Of a stretch of DNA of 64,000 nt, positions 1 to 11,975 are shown piece by piece. Every line of letters starts with the position of its first letter. Position 1 is the stretch's first letter. The notes beneath the pieces are model-generated. The model had not been told where the DNA came from and ran no database searches. It saw only the letters and a list, made by a program, of their open reading frames with translations. The DNA is from Siderastrea siderea. Taxonomy: Eukaryota; Cnidaria; Anthozoa; Scleractinia; Rhizangiidae. A program made the position numbers and the translations under genes. The DNA is taken from contig OZ034972.1 of NCBI GenBank assembly GCA_964030785.1, positions 17,831,683-17,895,682 of the forward strand. Reading direction: 5' to 3'.

Positions 1-1204
1 TGGAAAACATGAAATTTTGCAGATAAAGTTCATATTAGAGATAAAATGGTCATTCTGGTGTCCGCCATCTTGGATCCGCCATCTTGGATCTGCCATCTTG
101 AATTTCTTTAAATTCATCTGCTTCATTTAATAAACAAGAAAATGAAGCCAGTTGATTGTAAAAAGTTTATTTAATTAGTTAACATTGTGATACACTTGAA
201 ATTTTTGGCGAATAATGAATTTATAGCGAGAAATCACTTTTTCTACCAGTTAATTCCGCCATCTTGGATGTTCACGTTTTAAATTTCACGTTTTCCTCAA
301 AATAGCACTAAATTCCTTTTTTCAGTGAGCGGTTATTCCTAAATGATAAACTGTTGCTACAGTTAATGTAAAAGTACAAATTCGATTAAAAAACATTAAA
401 ATAGCCATTAAAGCGAGAATCGTGATTTTCTAAAAACATGGCTGTCGCAAAGCGGTTGCCATGGCAACGTCAAGTTTGTTGGACACAAGACACTCATGCC
501 AAAATGTTCCCGGTTAATTTTTAGGAAAAGTCAAAGTTTAGTGGTATGAGCATGAACGGTTACGAAATTACATGGCTTCAAAGTTGAGGTGGGCCTCAAA
601 GCACCCCCCCCCTCCCACCCCCGGTCTGAATAGGGTTAACGGGAGGCTTGTCTCACAACTGTTAAGTTCATTACATGAAAGTCAATATAAAGTGATAGTT
701 AAGTTCAGCACAGTTGCAAAAATAGGAAGTCGTCAACACTGACATAAAAGAGCACTTCAGTAAAAGCCTAAGACCACTCAGAACGAATTTGTTGTAGAGA
801 TTGAATAACAGTCATTTTGCTTTGTGGGTTTTGGAGGATCTCGTTAGGGATTTCACAGTCTTAACTTTTTGTGTGCCTTGTGACAATCTAAAATTTGGTG
901 ATTTTCACTCCTGTTTCAAAAGAATTGTGAAGAACAAGATTACTGTTTGAAGGTCATAAGTTAAATAAATTCCAAGTTGCTGTCCTTTGGTGTGGATATT
1001 AAAACCAAAACGTAACCAGCTGAAGCCGGAAAAGTTTCCCAGTTACAGCTGGTGGAATAACAAAAATGATGGAAGGACACGTTTTGCAATCATGAGACAG
1101 AAAACAGAGTGTAAGAATGATCTTGTTTTAAAATTCCATAAATCTTGCTGTGCTATAGTTAAAGCGATGTACTTATTTGTCACTTACTTTTTCTTATTGT
1201 TTAG
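1..1204. other. Upstream intron sequence, no exon recognised
   Basis: No plexin-like coding segment was recognised before the acceptor at 1203-1204, so the preceding exon is probably left of the window. The stretch is AT-rich with a C run at about 602-616. The 86-codon frame at 987-1247 overlaps the exon in another frame and has no recognisable content. Confidence 0.6.
61..104. repeat. Short 15-bp tandem repeat
   Basis: The word tccgccatcttggat occurs three times in a row, the third copy diverged, with another isolated copy near 247-261. A small local duplication of unknown role. Confidence 0.8.
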
Positions 1205-1298
1205 TATTCATACAGTGCTGATATCAAGAAACAAGCTGTACGTTTAACTGTTACATTCAGGAATTCAGATCAGGTGTACATCCCCAATACCTTCAAAG
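1205..1298 (+). CDS. PLXN: Plexin exon 1 of window: strand before third PSI domain
   Basis: A pyrimidine-rich tract ending in TTTAG precedes 1205; the donor is GT at 1299. The frame starting at 1205 is the only open one (31 codons plus one base). It reads KKQAVRLTVTF, then a segment ending IPNTFK, like the beta-strand that leads into the LYKC start of PSI3 in plexins. It ends in phase 1 and splices to 2605, making K-V-YLYKC. The phase at the left border is taken as 0. Confidence 0.8.
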
Positions 1299-1440
1299 GT
1301 TTGTTTCTGTAATTTCCTTTAGGTTATGATTAATCAGTCAGGAAGTTAAGGGGGCAGTGTAGCAAGGATTTTGCTTGCGTTTCGTCAAAATTTTGCTGAA
1401 ATTATGATTAAATACCTTCCCTCGCACACAAAATGTTCCT

Positions 1441-1941
1441 GGCACACCAAGAGGAAGTTATCAAGTGAATTTTCACAAGGAGAACAAGCCTTTATGAGTT
1501 TTTCCATGATTTTTGCACGATACAAGCAGAGAACTTGAAAACATTCGCCGAACATTTTCAAGTTGTAATCCATTGCCATCCTGGCCATCCAAGGCCAAAG
1601 ACACTTATTAATAGTTTCACTGTAAGTATGGTGTCTGAACAAGAAATGGACCGTGATAAGTCGGTAAAGTATGATCGTCCGGGTGAGTGTAGTGCTGAGA
1701 AGGACTGTTTATGATATGACTCCTGGGTTCACTCTGCTCCAGTATCGGAGCCAAACTTACCGTGAAACTATTTATAAGTGCCTTTGGCCTTGGATGGCCA
1801 GGATGGCAATGGATTACAACTTGAAAACGTTTGGCGAATGTTTTCAAGTTCTGTGCTTGTATCTTGCAAAAATCATGGAAAAACGTATTAAGGTTTGCTC
1901 TCCTTGTGAAAATTCACTTGATAACTTCCTCTTGGTGTGCC
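1441..1941. mobile_element. Foldback MITE with about 187-bp arms
   Basis: The left arm 1441-1627 is the reverse complement of 1756-1941 with a few mismatches; the spacer is about 128 bp. Both arms therefore encode the same Cys-rich peptide (CLWPWMARMAMDYNLK) in outward frames, which explains the two matching open frames here. No clear target duplication was seen. It sits in intron 1 of the window. Confidence 0.85.
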
Positions 1942-1990
1942 ACTCCCGATTTGTCTCCACTTCCTAAAATTACGATCAGCCCAATTCAGA

Positions 1991-2017
1991 AAAATCTGTT
2001 ACAGTGTAACAGATTTT
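1991..2017. repeat. Perfect 13-bp-arm palindrome
   Basis: The arm aaaatctgttaca, one central G, then its reverse complement. It would form a hairpin; no function is known. Confidence 0.8.
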
Positions 2018-2604
2018 GATCAAATCGGGCCAACATTCTCAAAGAAGCTGCCAATTGCCAGTCAAACGTCATAGAGTTGAGTCTCAAAATACAGGTACGA
2101 GCCGACAAATCGGGTTGTCCAGGATGTAAACCAGCCATTAGAGTAGACAATGACTGTTTAACAGTTCATATGAAAAGCTCAGTCATGTAATAAAGACATC
2201 TTTTTGATAGAAAAAAAAATGACTGTTTGGAAGTGCACAATTAATTCAGTGTATCTTGAGGACCTGCCCCAGTTCTGACGTGAAACATAAAAACTGTGAA
2301 CAGTTTGTCATGAGTTTGTCGACAACAAACCATTTTTGCTCAAAGAATAGTCAGTGCATTAGGATAGACTTTGAAATGTCAGCAAAATCTTGACAGTGTG
2401 ATGTATGAAAATACACTAGGCTTCTTAATGCAATAAGGTACAAATTATGTAGACACATGAACCCCTTTCTCATAGCAACCTGTGTAAGAAAAATTGAGCA
2501 AAATAAGTGCACACGCAAATAAGCGTTTCGTATGTCAGTGTTGTGTATTATCTGCTGAGTCTGTCGACAACATGTAGTCAAGTAGTTCATATGTTATTCT
2601 TTAG

Positions 2605-2798
2605 TGTATCTGTACAAGTGCTGGGTTTCCAGGACAGACTGTAGTACATGCCATAATGAGGTTAAAGCTGAACCAGACCTAAGATGCGGTTGGTGCAGGG
2701 CAGGAAAACCCAAGTGTGTGGTTAGAGAAGCTTGTAGTGATGTACGGACCTGGATTCCATACACATCACCTTGTCTGACTACTCCTAACATTACCAAG
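2605..2798 (+). CDS. PLXN: Plexin exon 2: PSI domain
   Basis: Acceptor TTTAG ends at 2604, donor GT at 2799. The exon completes a split Val codon and then reads LYKC, with a cysteine pattern typical of the plexin third PSI domain: C-x6-C-x2-C, then CGWC, then C, C and C before TTPNITK. The PSI fold is a small disulfide-knotted module that orients the sema head relative to the IPT stalk. Ends in phase 0. Confidence 0.95.
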
Positions 2799-3536
2799 GT
2801 ATTTATATAAGGCTAACAACATACTGAAATAACTTTTGTTTTGTAAGGGCAGTCAACTTGAGCCCTGCTAAGGTAATACAGATTGCAGAAGCAAGCTAGG
2901 CAAGCTTAAGCTCACCCTTTAGAAGCTGAAGCATGCATTTCACTAGTATGTAAGTCGTAATTGTGTCGCTCATAACAGTGCTGGAGGTTAAGTAGTTTGC
3001 TCAAAGTCACATACAGCACAACAGCAGCAAACGTACAACCTTAAATATGCCTTAAATCATTATTTAGGAATCTCCAACGGCATTTTTGCAAGACAGTACC
3101 AGCAATAATCGCAGAGTAAAATAAAAAAACGCAATCATTTGTTGGGATTTGAAGTTCTTTCCTTCTTGGAAGTGTTGTCAATAATAATCTTGACTTGTAC
3201 AGAAGAAAACCATGTGATTAATATGAGAAAAATTACAGACAGTTCTTTAGTGTCTTCTTGATCTGCCCTACCACCAGTGTCACTCACTGTTGTCTGCATC
3301 CTGAGAAACAATACCGTATTGCTTTGGCAAAATGTTTGATGAAAACAAAACAGTCCAACAAAAAACACTGTCCTAACATTGCCCATAATGGGATGCTAAA
3401 CTAGACACAGTAATTTACTCTTGCGTGGGTGAGAAGAAGACTCCTAGACGCCCTTTTAAAATGGAGTATAAGCTACAGCATGTTCGTGAAGGGAAAGTTA
3501 ATTACAGCTTGTCAGCGTTTGTTTGTATTGCAATAG
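2799..3536 (+). other. Intron 2 (738 bp), nothing recognised
   Basis: Bounded by GTATTT and a TTGCAATAG acceptor. AT-rich unique-looking sequence without a recognisable repeat or coding segment. Confidence 0.7.
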
Positions 3537-3688
3537 GTCTGGCCTTTAGCTGGTCCTGTAGTTGGTGGAACAGAGGTTGAAATTCATGGTCATGATCTAG
3601 GGAAAGAGTACGCTGATATAAGCAACTCAGTTATGGTGTCAGGTTTACCTTGCCACGCTGATCATAATAAATATCAGCCTTCGAAAAG
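3537..3688 (+). CDS. PLXN: Plexin exon 3: first IPT/TIG repeat, N-terminal half
   Basis: Starts in phase 0 after AATAG with VWPLAGPVVGGTEVEIHG, matching the plexin pattern of a proline, then GPxxGGTxVxIxG that opens an IPT repeat. It continues through SNSVMVSGLPC, the strand with the conserved repeat cysteine, and ends in phase 2 within an Arg codon. IPT repeats are Ig-like folds forming the extracellular stalk. Confidence 0.95.
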
Positions 3689-5483
3689 GTTAGTCTTCCT
3701 GGGTGCTTATAAGAAATTAATCATTGTGTAAGAAATAAACAAACAGCACAGGTTTAAATAATACCAAGTTTAGCTCACGGTGTGTCCAGAACACGTTTCC
3801 TAGTGGGAGTCGTTGCAGTTGATGTAGGGATGTTTAGGGGGTTAAGGTACTCGGTTTTAATTCAAGAATTTGAAGAACTTTCAGACTATTAGAATATTGA
3901 GAATACTGTCTGGCAAGGGTAATAAAGTCTATAGTGTAAACTTTGCATGTGACCACTACGTGACATGCAACACATTCAATGAAGTGGAACAGGTGCCATT
4001 TGGATGCATCCAATCGTCCTTAAACTAAAATATTAACAGTCCCACTTACATCTAGCTCTGACTGATAAAACCACATTGCAATTAAACCGTAAAGAAAACG
4101 TTAAAATGCCTGGGCGATTTCAATTCTGGATGGTTTGGTGTGTGCTTGAAATCATCAAATTCACCACGATGCAAGCCATTAAAATACATGGTTGGGCTGT
4201 GCTGGATGAGCGTGGTTGGGTTGGGTTTGTCTGGGCTGGTTAATTGTAGGTGGGCTAGATGTTTACTTCATGTAATCCATGTAATTAAAAATATAGCAAT
4301 TTCATGTATCTTAAAGAACATAATCTGAGGATCTCAATGCCTGCATCCTGGTGCCCATGTGTAATAAAAAGAAGTGTGAAAATGAAATGTTTGAATGGGT
4401 CTGCTACACTTACAAAGGATGCGAGTGGATGAGGCTGAGAGGGCAATGCATGCCAAGACAAAGCCCAAAGGGAACTTTGATTGTTATACTATAGTAACCT
4501 TATTCTCACTTATTTTCTTGAGTAGTTTTTTTTAGACCTTTATTCTTTTACGAGACTTTGCTTTCTAAATTACAGGGAAGATAAAAGAAATAAATGTTCA
4601 GAGTGTTTGTCTCTTTAGTTTTTGGACACTTTGCTCCATGGAGAAGCCTGCTCACGTGCAAATTTGTCCCGCACGACGAACCAGTCACACAGGAAAAACG
4701 TGACATGTCAATATTGGCCATTGAAGCTTTTCCTTTCTGATACGATTTTTAACATAACAGAGCTAATTCTTTATAACAAGCATCCACTTAATAAAATTGC
4801 CATCATAAAAATTGTATATACTATAACAAATGAAGACTCAAAAAGATGTTTTTTGAGCAGGCACTACAGTAGAATCCCGATAACTCGAACCGTGATGTAA
4901 AACACGTGTAATGCGCCAATCAATTCGAAACTTCAACATCCCCCCCGGGCAAACCCCGGGCATTTGACTGTGCATCGTGCCCGGGGAGGGGGGAATTTGA
5001 ACGTTGCCTTGGAGGGGTGGGGAATTTGAACCGGATTTATCTCTTGTTCTGACGCCTGTGAGTTTTTTTCGGTTTTTGCAGGGTTTGACGGATTTACAAG
5101 ATAGAATTTCGTATTTGTTAGTGAATAACTCTTTCAAAAGGGTCTTTAAAAGAAGTTTAAAGGTGTCATTCAGCATATCTCTCTCTAAAAAACGTTAAAG
5201 TGTTTGATTGAAGACGAAGTTTGTTTTGGCGTTCATGAACTGTGAAAACCTGCAATTTCCGAATAGCAATCACAGTATTTTGTATCTTTAATATTATCAG
5301 AACTTATTTAATGCCACAAAAGTTTACACTCTTCCCAAGTCAGCAGGCAGACCGATTTTGGAAAAAATTGCTGCCTTGTTTTTTGCATTTCTTTATATAT
5401 CATAAAATCGTGAAAGTAAGACCTGCGATATTCATTGCAAATATGTATTTGGTGGAACTGTAAAATATGTTTTCGCGCCACAG
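3689..5483 (+). other. Intron 3 (1795 bp) with a possible transposon end
   Basis: Near 4870-4893 the word acagtagaatcccgataact resembles the ends of Tigger/pogo-type elements, and 4940-5035 carries a C/G-rich near-palindrome (ccccccgggcaaaccccggg). No coding segment was recognised. Confidence 0.45.
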
Positions 5484-5586
5484 GATCTTCTGCAATACAT
5501 CTAGCAGTGATGGCTTCAGATATGGCCCAGTTACTGTTACAGTTAATCAAAAACAAGGAAAGTCAACACAGGATTTCTACTACCAG
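5484..5586 (+). CDS. PLXN: Plexin exon 4: first IPT repeat, C-terminal half
   Basis: Acceptor CACAG, donor GTGAGT. After completing Arg it reads IFCNTSSSDG and PVTVTVN and ends FYYQ, the closing strands of an IPT repeat (cysteine, then alternating valines, then an aromatic YxY end). Ends in phase 0. Confidence 0.92.
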
Positions 5587-6477
5587 GTGAGTTCACTACA
5601 CCTCTTTCATTGCGTTGGCTGGTAACGGTTTGCTTGATATTTATTTCACTTTATTACAGAATTTATTCCTAGTAATGGGGTAGATTGCTAAACATAAATA
5701 CTTAAATTCAACAAAAAATCGAACGGATCAGGACCCTTGAAAGGTAAACTGTATTGGTGCCGTTCAAATTTTCCCTCTAAAAATGCCAAACCAAATAATT
5801 ACAAAGTGCCTTAAAAAACCTGTTCAACAAATCCAATTACCTGATCGCGTAAAATATTACGAAACTGAAGAGATGTGATGCTGTTACAAAACTTTGTGAA
5901 CAAAGTGGGAATTATAGTTTCTTCATAACAAAATCAATTGTGGGATTGGGCCGGTGAAATATCTTCCGACCCACACGCTAATTTTCTGGGCAAGCAATTG
6001 TGGTGGCTAAACAGACAAAAGAATATTCTTCCGCTTCTCTCAAAATGTTTACATGTAGTAATTCTTAAATTCTAATGCAGCCGCTAGAAATCCTCACTTT
6101 GTACCCAGAAATGTTTAACTTGACTTTACTCCCATTAAAAGCCTTCACCCTACATGGCACGTGCATCCGTTACATATCCACCTGGCCAAAAATTTCAGTT
6201 TATGTATTGGGTGAACATTCAAATAAGCAAATATTCAAACAAAGTTTTCACGTGATGACAGAAGTTTGAGCTTTGCTCAAAATCACGCTTATCCCAAGAA
6301 GTAAACCTGTGTTTGAAACATTTCTCCATCCTTGTCAATGTAACTGGCATGTGAATTTTTTAGAGGAGTGTACCTGCAACAGTTAACACTTAGTATATGG
6401 AAAGCTGGAAGACTAATTGCACGTTCCTCTTTTCCTTCATGTCATGCATGTTCTACCCACCTATGTTATCTCTAATC

Positions 6478-6690
6478 GGGGGGGGGGGGGGGGCGGATTC
6501 AGGATTTTATGAAAGGTGGGGTCGTCAGTCGGCATGAGTCCCTATGGAGGGTCAGGGGGCGTGCTACGCCAGAAAATCCTGAAAATGTAAATTGTAAACT
6601 AGCGCATTTAGACTGCATATCCGGCCTTTTCAACGTCTTAAAATGGGGGTTGCAACCCCCTCCACCCTCCCCCTGGATCCGCCCCCGCCT
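6478..6690. mobile_element. MITE-like repeat with GGGGGCGGATC ends
   Basis: The left end is a run of 16 G followed by cggattcagg; the right end is cctggatccgcccccg, its inverse. Such GGGGGCGGATCCAGG ends are common on short animal DNA repeats (from memory). The inside contains a G-rich and a C-rich arm near the right end (tgggggttgcaaccccctcc). Confidence 0.6.
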
Positions 6691-7563
6691 TAAGCAGGGC
6701 TCAATATTAGTCTTGTCTGGTTTTCTGGGACAAGAAGATCTAATAGAGAGGATGATCAGTGATCACACATCAAGCACCAAGAACAGATTTCACAGTTAAA
6801 CATCACGCATCACGGTGTATGACTTCTTTTGTCTTCTGCTCGTGAATTGTTAAAACGTTTTAGAATGTTTGAAACCTGGGCAAGTGGGAAAGTAATTATT
6901 TCTTAGGGCCAAGCAAATGTTCAGAGTTGCTGGATTTCAAGTTTTTGTTTCATGCAGTCTAGATGAATTTTTTGAACTTAGCAAAACTGTGTAACCATTA
7001 AAATTGCAGTATAAAACTTCACTGTCCGATCCTTCCCGCTATCCCAAAGATTGTGTGACGCCCTTGAATGCTCCCAGTTTAAAAGTTTGGGTGAATTCAA
7101 AGCCTTTGTTCATTTAAAGTTAAAAAAAATCAGTTACGAAAAATGTTTTGATTCATCTGGGCATGAAAAAGGTGAATTTGCAAGAAGAAGAGTGCTGGGT
7201 TCAAGCTTAGAACATAATTTGTTTGCTTGAGAAAAGTTTCAGATGCATAACATTTTTAACAAAATTGGGTATGATTCGTTGGCTTTTCATAAGAAAATAT
7301 TAAATAGATTCCATTTGGCCGTGCGTATAGCACAGATGACGTCAAAACAGAGAAGAACAAAAAAGTGTGGCTCTCAGCATGACTGGTGTTCTTACCACAT
7401 TTTGACGTCCTCTTTGGAATCTATTAGTTTAATACATTGTTTTGATATCGGTTAATTACAGACTGCCCTAGACCAATCAAAATGCCCGTTTTGCTCTGTC
7501 CATTGAATAACTATTAATAACAAATTATGTCGTCTTATTTGTTAGTGTCAATTGCTTAAATTT

Positions 7564-7608
7564 ACACGCACACGCACACGCACACGCACACGCACACGCA
7601 CACACACA
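7564..7608. repeat. (ACACGC)n microsatellite
   Basis: About six to seven copies of acacgc ending in plain CA repeats; it lies about 190 bp upstream of exon 5. Confidence 0.95.
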
Positions 7609-7801
7609 ATATACTATTGTGCATACAACTGTTCATGTGGTTAGTCCAAAGCTTTAACATCTTGCCACTCACTCAGATAGGTTGATGTGCTATCAAGGTA
7701 TGTTTATGTTGAATCTACGGCCTTCTGGTGCGTGATACTTCCAGTCAAAAGAGCAGACATGGCCTGTAGGGTTTCTTGGTGATCATTTGCTCTTTTTCCA
7801 G

Positions 7802-7944
7802 GATCCAGAGCCTGAAGATTTCCACCCCAACAAAGGCCCAAGATCTGGTGGAACAATTGTGACCATCACCGGTCGTAAAATGAACACTGGAAGACACATC
7901 ATTGTTCAAGTGGCAGGGCGACCATGTGTAGTTGACAGGAGCAG
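7802..7944 (+). CDS. PLXN: Plexin exon 5: second IPT repeat start
   Basis: Acceptor TTCCAG, donor GTAAGT. Reads NKGPRSGGTIVTITGR then VQVAGRPCVVDRSR: the GPxxGGTxxTIxG opening and the cysteine strand of an IPT repeat, close to the vertebrate plexin form. Ends in phase 2. The following intron is 17.6 kb. Confidence 0.95.
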
Positions 7945-9627
7945 GTAAGTGATCTTAAAGTTCATGTTCTCACTTAGTTTTAGAGGAAACAACTGAAAAT
8001 TTTATACTAATATCAACAAGAATAGTCTCAACAAGCAGGTCACGATAGGAAAATAATCACTTTCAGGCTCTCTCGTAAGGTACACAAGAAATAGTGAGGA
8101 ATGTTAAGGTGAAAATAATGTTTGAGTTAAGCTTGGCAGTTGTAGCTAGGTCTAGGGCTAAGTTAAAGTCAGGGATGGGTTTAGTGCTGTAAACAGAATG
8201 CTTCTTTTATTCACAAAATGTGCTAGATCATCTATTCCAATAACACTTGTCAATAATTAAAATGTTTTGCTCTTGGAAAGGTAGAAAATGCAAGTTTTTA
8301 AGTTACATCTGTATGACTCGCTGGCAAAGCTGCAAAACATCTGTTGCTGTAAACTCAAGAGCAAAGTAGAAAACCGGGGTTCAGTGGCTGTTTCTATATA
8401 TGCTTTTCATATAGGAAACTGAAATACTGAAGTAATAAGTACTGCGTATTCTGTATATTTCCATAACATAGTTGCACACCTTAGATGTTTATTATATACC
8501 TGGAGGCAAAAGTGTGTAAAATGTATGCTCTATATTAATTTTCGTCTTTTCTTTATGAAGTCTGAGAATATACACTTTATACACTCTTGTCTTAAGAGCG
8601 GATGTCTGTAAATATGGACCAAGGGTGGGAAATATAAAAATTTTGAAAAATCCCCCCAAAATTCTGTAGACTTCCCTAGGTATTCTATTAATGAAAATAT
8701 AAATTTTAGTTTCATCAGATAAATATTTTGGCGATACGGCGGGTGTCAAGTTTGGGCGCTTCACGGCCTCTACCAACCGCTTTTTCCGGGCCCAAGACAG
8801 GGCTACGAAAAGAGCTCGATTTGAATCTAATTCAAACATCATTCAACTCAAAAAGCTTCTCATCGTATTAAAGAGAATTTAACACACATTTTGAGTGGTC
8901 ATGTGCTTGAATTGATTGCGACTAGAATATTTTACAGATTTTAAATATTTACAAAATTTCGAGGATTTCACGCGAGCAAAATGTTGTCGAAATTCGAAGG
9001 CCTAAAATCACACCCGGTACCTACTTTCAAACAGCAAGAGACATTGCACATTAAAAAGCAATCTCTAAGCTTTCAAAATATGGCCTTAAAACTTTGGGCA
9101 ACACATGAAATGAATTTATGGGAACGCAAAATTCAGGGAGCACTTGAGTGAAATTTGATCTTTCTGACATGACAGTTTTGAGGTTCGGCGCGACAAACAA
9201 ATCAATACTCAAACAAATGCTGTAGCCAAAATACCTTTAATTTAGGCAATCTCAAGTCCCACTGTGATACATACATGCTTCCTAGACATTAGATGCAAAA
9301 TTTTTCGTCATGTTCTTTCTGTTTTTAACCTATGGCGGTCATAGTTGGTATAACTGGTTTTACTGTTTTTAACTCGTTAGGATGAAGCGTTATGGTTGGC
9401 TGCCATAGTTTCTATTGTTTGAAGCGCATAAAAGCTTCATTTACAAACAAGCACCAACTCGCTTCTCATCTCTGATTCAAAATCACTAAACCGTGACGTT
9501 CTTATGCAAGCTTCGATTTCAGACAAGCATTGTTATTTCACAGTGGAAAACTATTTTCGGTTCAGTGATTCGTAAATCGTGCATGTTAATGATGGCGCCA
9601 ACAACTAAAACAGATGAACAAAATTCC
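7945..9627 (+). other. Start of intron 5, nothing firm
   Basis: Begins with a strong donor GTAAGT. AT-rich sequence with no recognisable gene or repeat boundary. The 116-codon minus frame at 8492-8842 has no recognisable content. Confidence 0.55.
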
Positions 9628-9845
9628 CATCCTCGGAGACTCAGGGGCAGATAGTCGGGGCGAGAAGCAGATGAAAGGGCGAAATTTATGCGAGCAGGAG
9701 CCTGGTGCGATCGATAGTTTACAAGTCGGGCTGGAACAGCCCCTGGGAGGATACCTTTCACGGACTAGTTTAAGAGCCCATTTGCGCTCTGGCTTCTGAT
9801 TGAGCACAAATTTTGAGGCATTGTATTTTCTGTGCCCAACCAGCA
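9628..9845. mobile_element. Half element of the CATCCTCGGAG family
   Basis: Begins catcctcggagactcagggg and runs through agcccctgggaggatacc and then ctgattgagcacaaatttt. The same words, partly inverted, occur at 57561-57920, and the end motif also bounds the nest at 37029-42680. The right boundary is uncertain. Confidence 0.65.
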
Positions 9846-9887
9846 ATCAGCTTATTTCACCCAGTTCTATTTTTTTCATCATCACCA

Positions 9888-10060
9888 AGTGGTGGGGGTG
9901 ATCTCAAGGGTGGTAGTGGTGGTGGTGAAAACAATCGAATTTTGGTGGTGGTGGTTGAAACAGTAGAATAGTGGTGGTGGTGGTGAAAACAGTAGAAATG
10001 TGGAGGTGAAGGGAGAGGGGAATAAAGTTGTGGAGGAGGAGGAGGAAGGAAAACTGACCT
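9888..10060. repeat. TGG-rich imperfect tandem repeat
   Basis: Blocks of (TGG)3-5 separated by gaaaacagtagaa-like spacers repeat at about 36 bp, four times. The His/Pro-rich minus frame at 9857-10117 is only a reading of this repeat. Confidence 0.85.
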
Positions 10061-10406
10061 CAGGTTGATCTCAGGAAAAATTGTTTTCAGGCTTGAGTGG
10101 GATTTCAGCCTGATCAACTGCTTAAGTTGATATCTTTAACTACGAGGGTCATCGTCATATCTTATTTCTGTCCTCAGTTTACGAATGTGATTATTTCATA
10201 TATTTACTCACATCGCACATCGTTTTCTCTATTCTGTATGACGTGTTTAATTAGACGCTTTAGACATCTATTACACATGTAAAGTTATCAATATATAGCG
10301 TATCGTATGCGGTTTTGGGAATGCAATATTGCCGTAATTGCCGTAAATTTTTCTACGATAAATTATACTCTGTAAATTGACTTTTGTCTCCTCTGACTGT
10401 ATATTT

Positions 10407-10522
10407 AACAATTATTCTACAAGGGCGCGCTGGATATCGAATGATAGACAACCAAGGAGTCGCGTAGCGCCGAGTTGGTTATAATCATTTGATATCCAGC
10501 AAGCCCGAGTAGAATAATTGTT
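10407..10522. mobile_element. Palindromic MITE, 116 bp
   Basis: Ends aacaattattct and agaataattgtt, with the inner words ctggatatc and gatatccag also inverted. The sequence at 61960-62010 (gcgcgagtagaagaatcgtttcattga) looks like one end of a relative. Confidence 0.75.
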
Positions 10523-11972
10523 TTATTAAAAACTTAACCACTATTAAAAAAAAAACCAAGAAAGAACGGGAAAAATGGGAAAAGAAATTTAAACGGAACA
10601 AGAATCGATCACATGACTGAACGAAAAGGCGCCAAAACCTTGCGAAGTGTTGCAGCGTTTCATTGCAAAGCTGAATGGATCAATGAAAACTGCTCGAGGG
10701 GAAACAAAGTAGCACAAGTTTTGGAAAAAAATTGTCTAATTATTGGCTCTGAAGTATGGTTCGTGTTTGATTTTTCCTGAAACATTGTTGATATCATCGT
10801 TCAAAGCGGATTGAAGCTGTACAGTTTCACCATATTAGCTGCTGGAGTTGAAACTGAACAAGTTTGTAGTCTGTTCGCACAACGGAGCCATCATGTGCGT
10901 GTTTGATCGAACTGAAGACAGAACAAATTTGAACTTGAGGAGGTAATTTCTATGCAGCTCAGAAGCAAGATTACTGTAGCGAGGAACATTAGAATTCACC
11001 ATCATAGTTTGTTAAACGCAAAGTGCAAAATGCAGTTGTTCTCGGTTTAGAGGTTGCGGACGGAATGATGAAAACAACTTTCAAACAACTGGAAAAGCGA
11101 TTCAACTCCGTTTACATGGCATCCGATTTCTATCTGAGCATTTGGACCTGTTGGAACACAGAGCTACAACGAGTGCAGGTAAACCAGTGTCAATTGTGCG
11201 TGTTAAAGCCGAAAAAATCTGGCCCTTCCTTCCTTCGTGGTAGTTTGCAGCTGTATTTTTTTAGTACTTGTTTAGACTGCTTCATGATTTTCGCACTGAC
11301 TCGCCATGAATGTGTGATAGTTTTTGCGCTCGTGTCGTCATGACGACACGATGCGTTATGTGGGCAAATCGGTAGAAATATGAATGTAATGCGCTATTCT
11401 CCTCTGTCAGCAGTAAACAATAGTCATCGACTAAAACAACAGGAACACGTTTATGGTGCAAGTTAGTCGAGTTTATAACAACAGAGAGAAAAATAATGTT
11501 TTGAGCGTAGGAGAAGGAAAAAAGAGCAAAAAAATGTCATATTTGTTTTACAGAACGCGTGAAGCATTTGAAGATTTTTAGATATGGGAGATAAGCTTTT
11601 AAAATATGTTTGAATTGCTCGTTTAAGATTATGTATATATTGGTAAGTGTATTTGGTGTTAACTGGACGAGACGGCGGTTTTAGTCATGAAAGTATTTTT
11701 GACATGTTGTCAAGTTGATTAAGAAAAGGTTACAACACGTGCGAGAAAAAGGGTCATGCTTAAGTGCTCTATAAAATATTCTCTTTAATATTAGATACGC
11801 GTGATATTAAAGTAAACAGAGTATTATATCTTATTTTGTTAACTCATTATTGACTGTATTGAACTTGGCTGCGTTTAATGGATGAAATACGGTACTAAAA
11901 AGGAATAGATGGTTTTTGTTTGCATAATAAGTTGTTTGTTTGACATTGGGCTGACAAGAAACACTTTTTAAA
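10523..11972 (+). other. Intron 5 stretch without recognised features
   Basis: The 106-codon frame at 11023-11343 shows no recognisable domain and no partner exon. A short cgtgtcgtcatgacgacacg palindrome lies at 11331-11350. Confidence 0.5.
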
Positions 11973-11975
11973 TAA

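Larger units (their letters stand above)
5587..7801 (+). other. Intron 4 (2215 bp)
   Basis: Holds a GGGGCGGATC-type repeat (6478-6690) and a CACGCA microsatellite, listed separately. Around 7318-7500 a stretch with gatgacgtcaaaa and its inverse ttttgacgtcctc looks like another decayed inverted repeat. No exon was recognised. Confidence 0.6.

Noticed and set aside
9857..10117. Pro/His-rich minus frame
   Set aside because: Translation of the TGG simple repeat; no domain or exon border.
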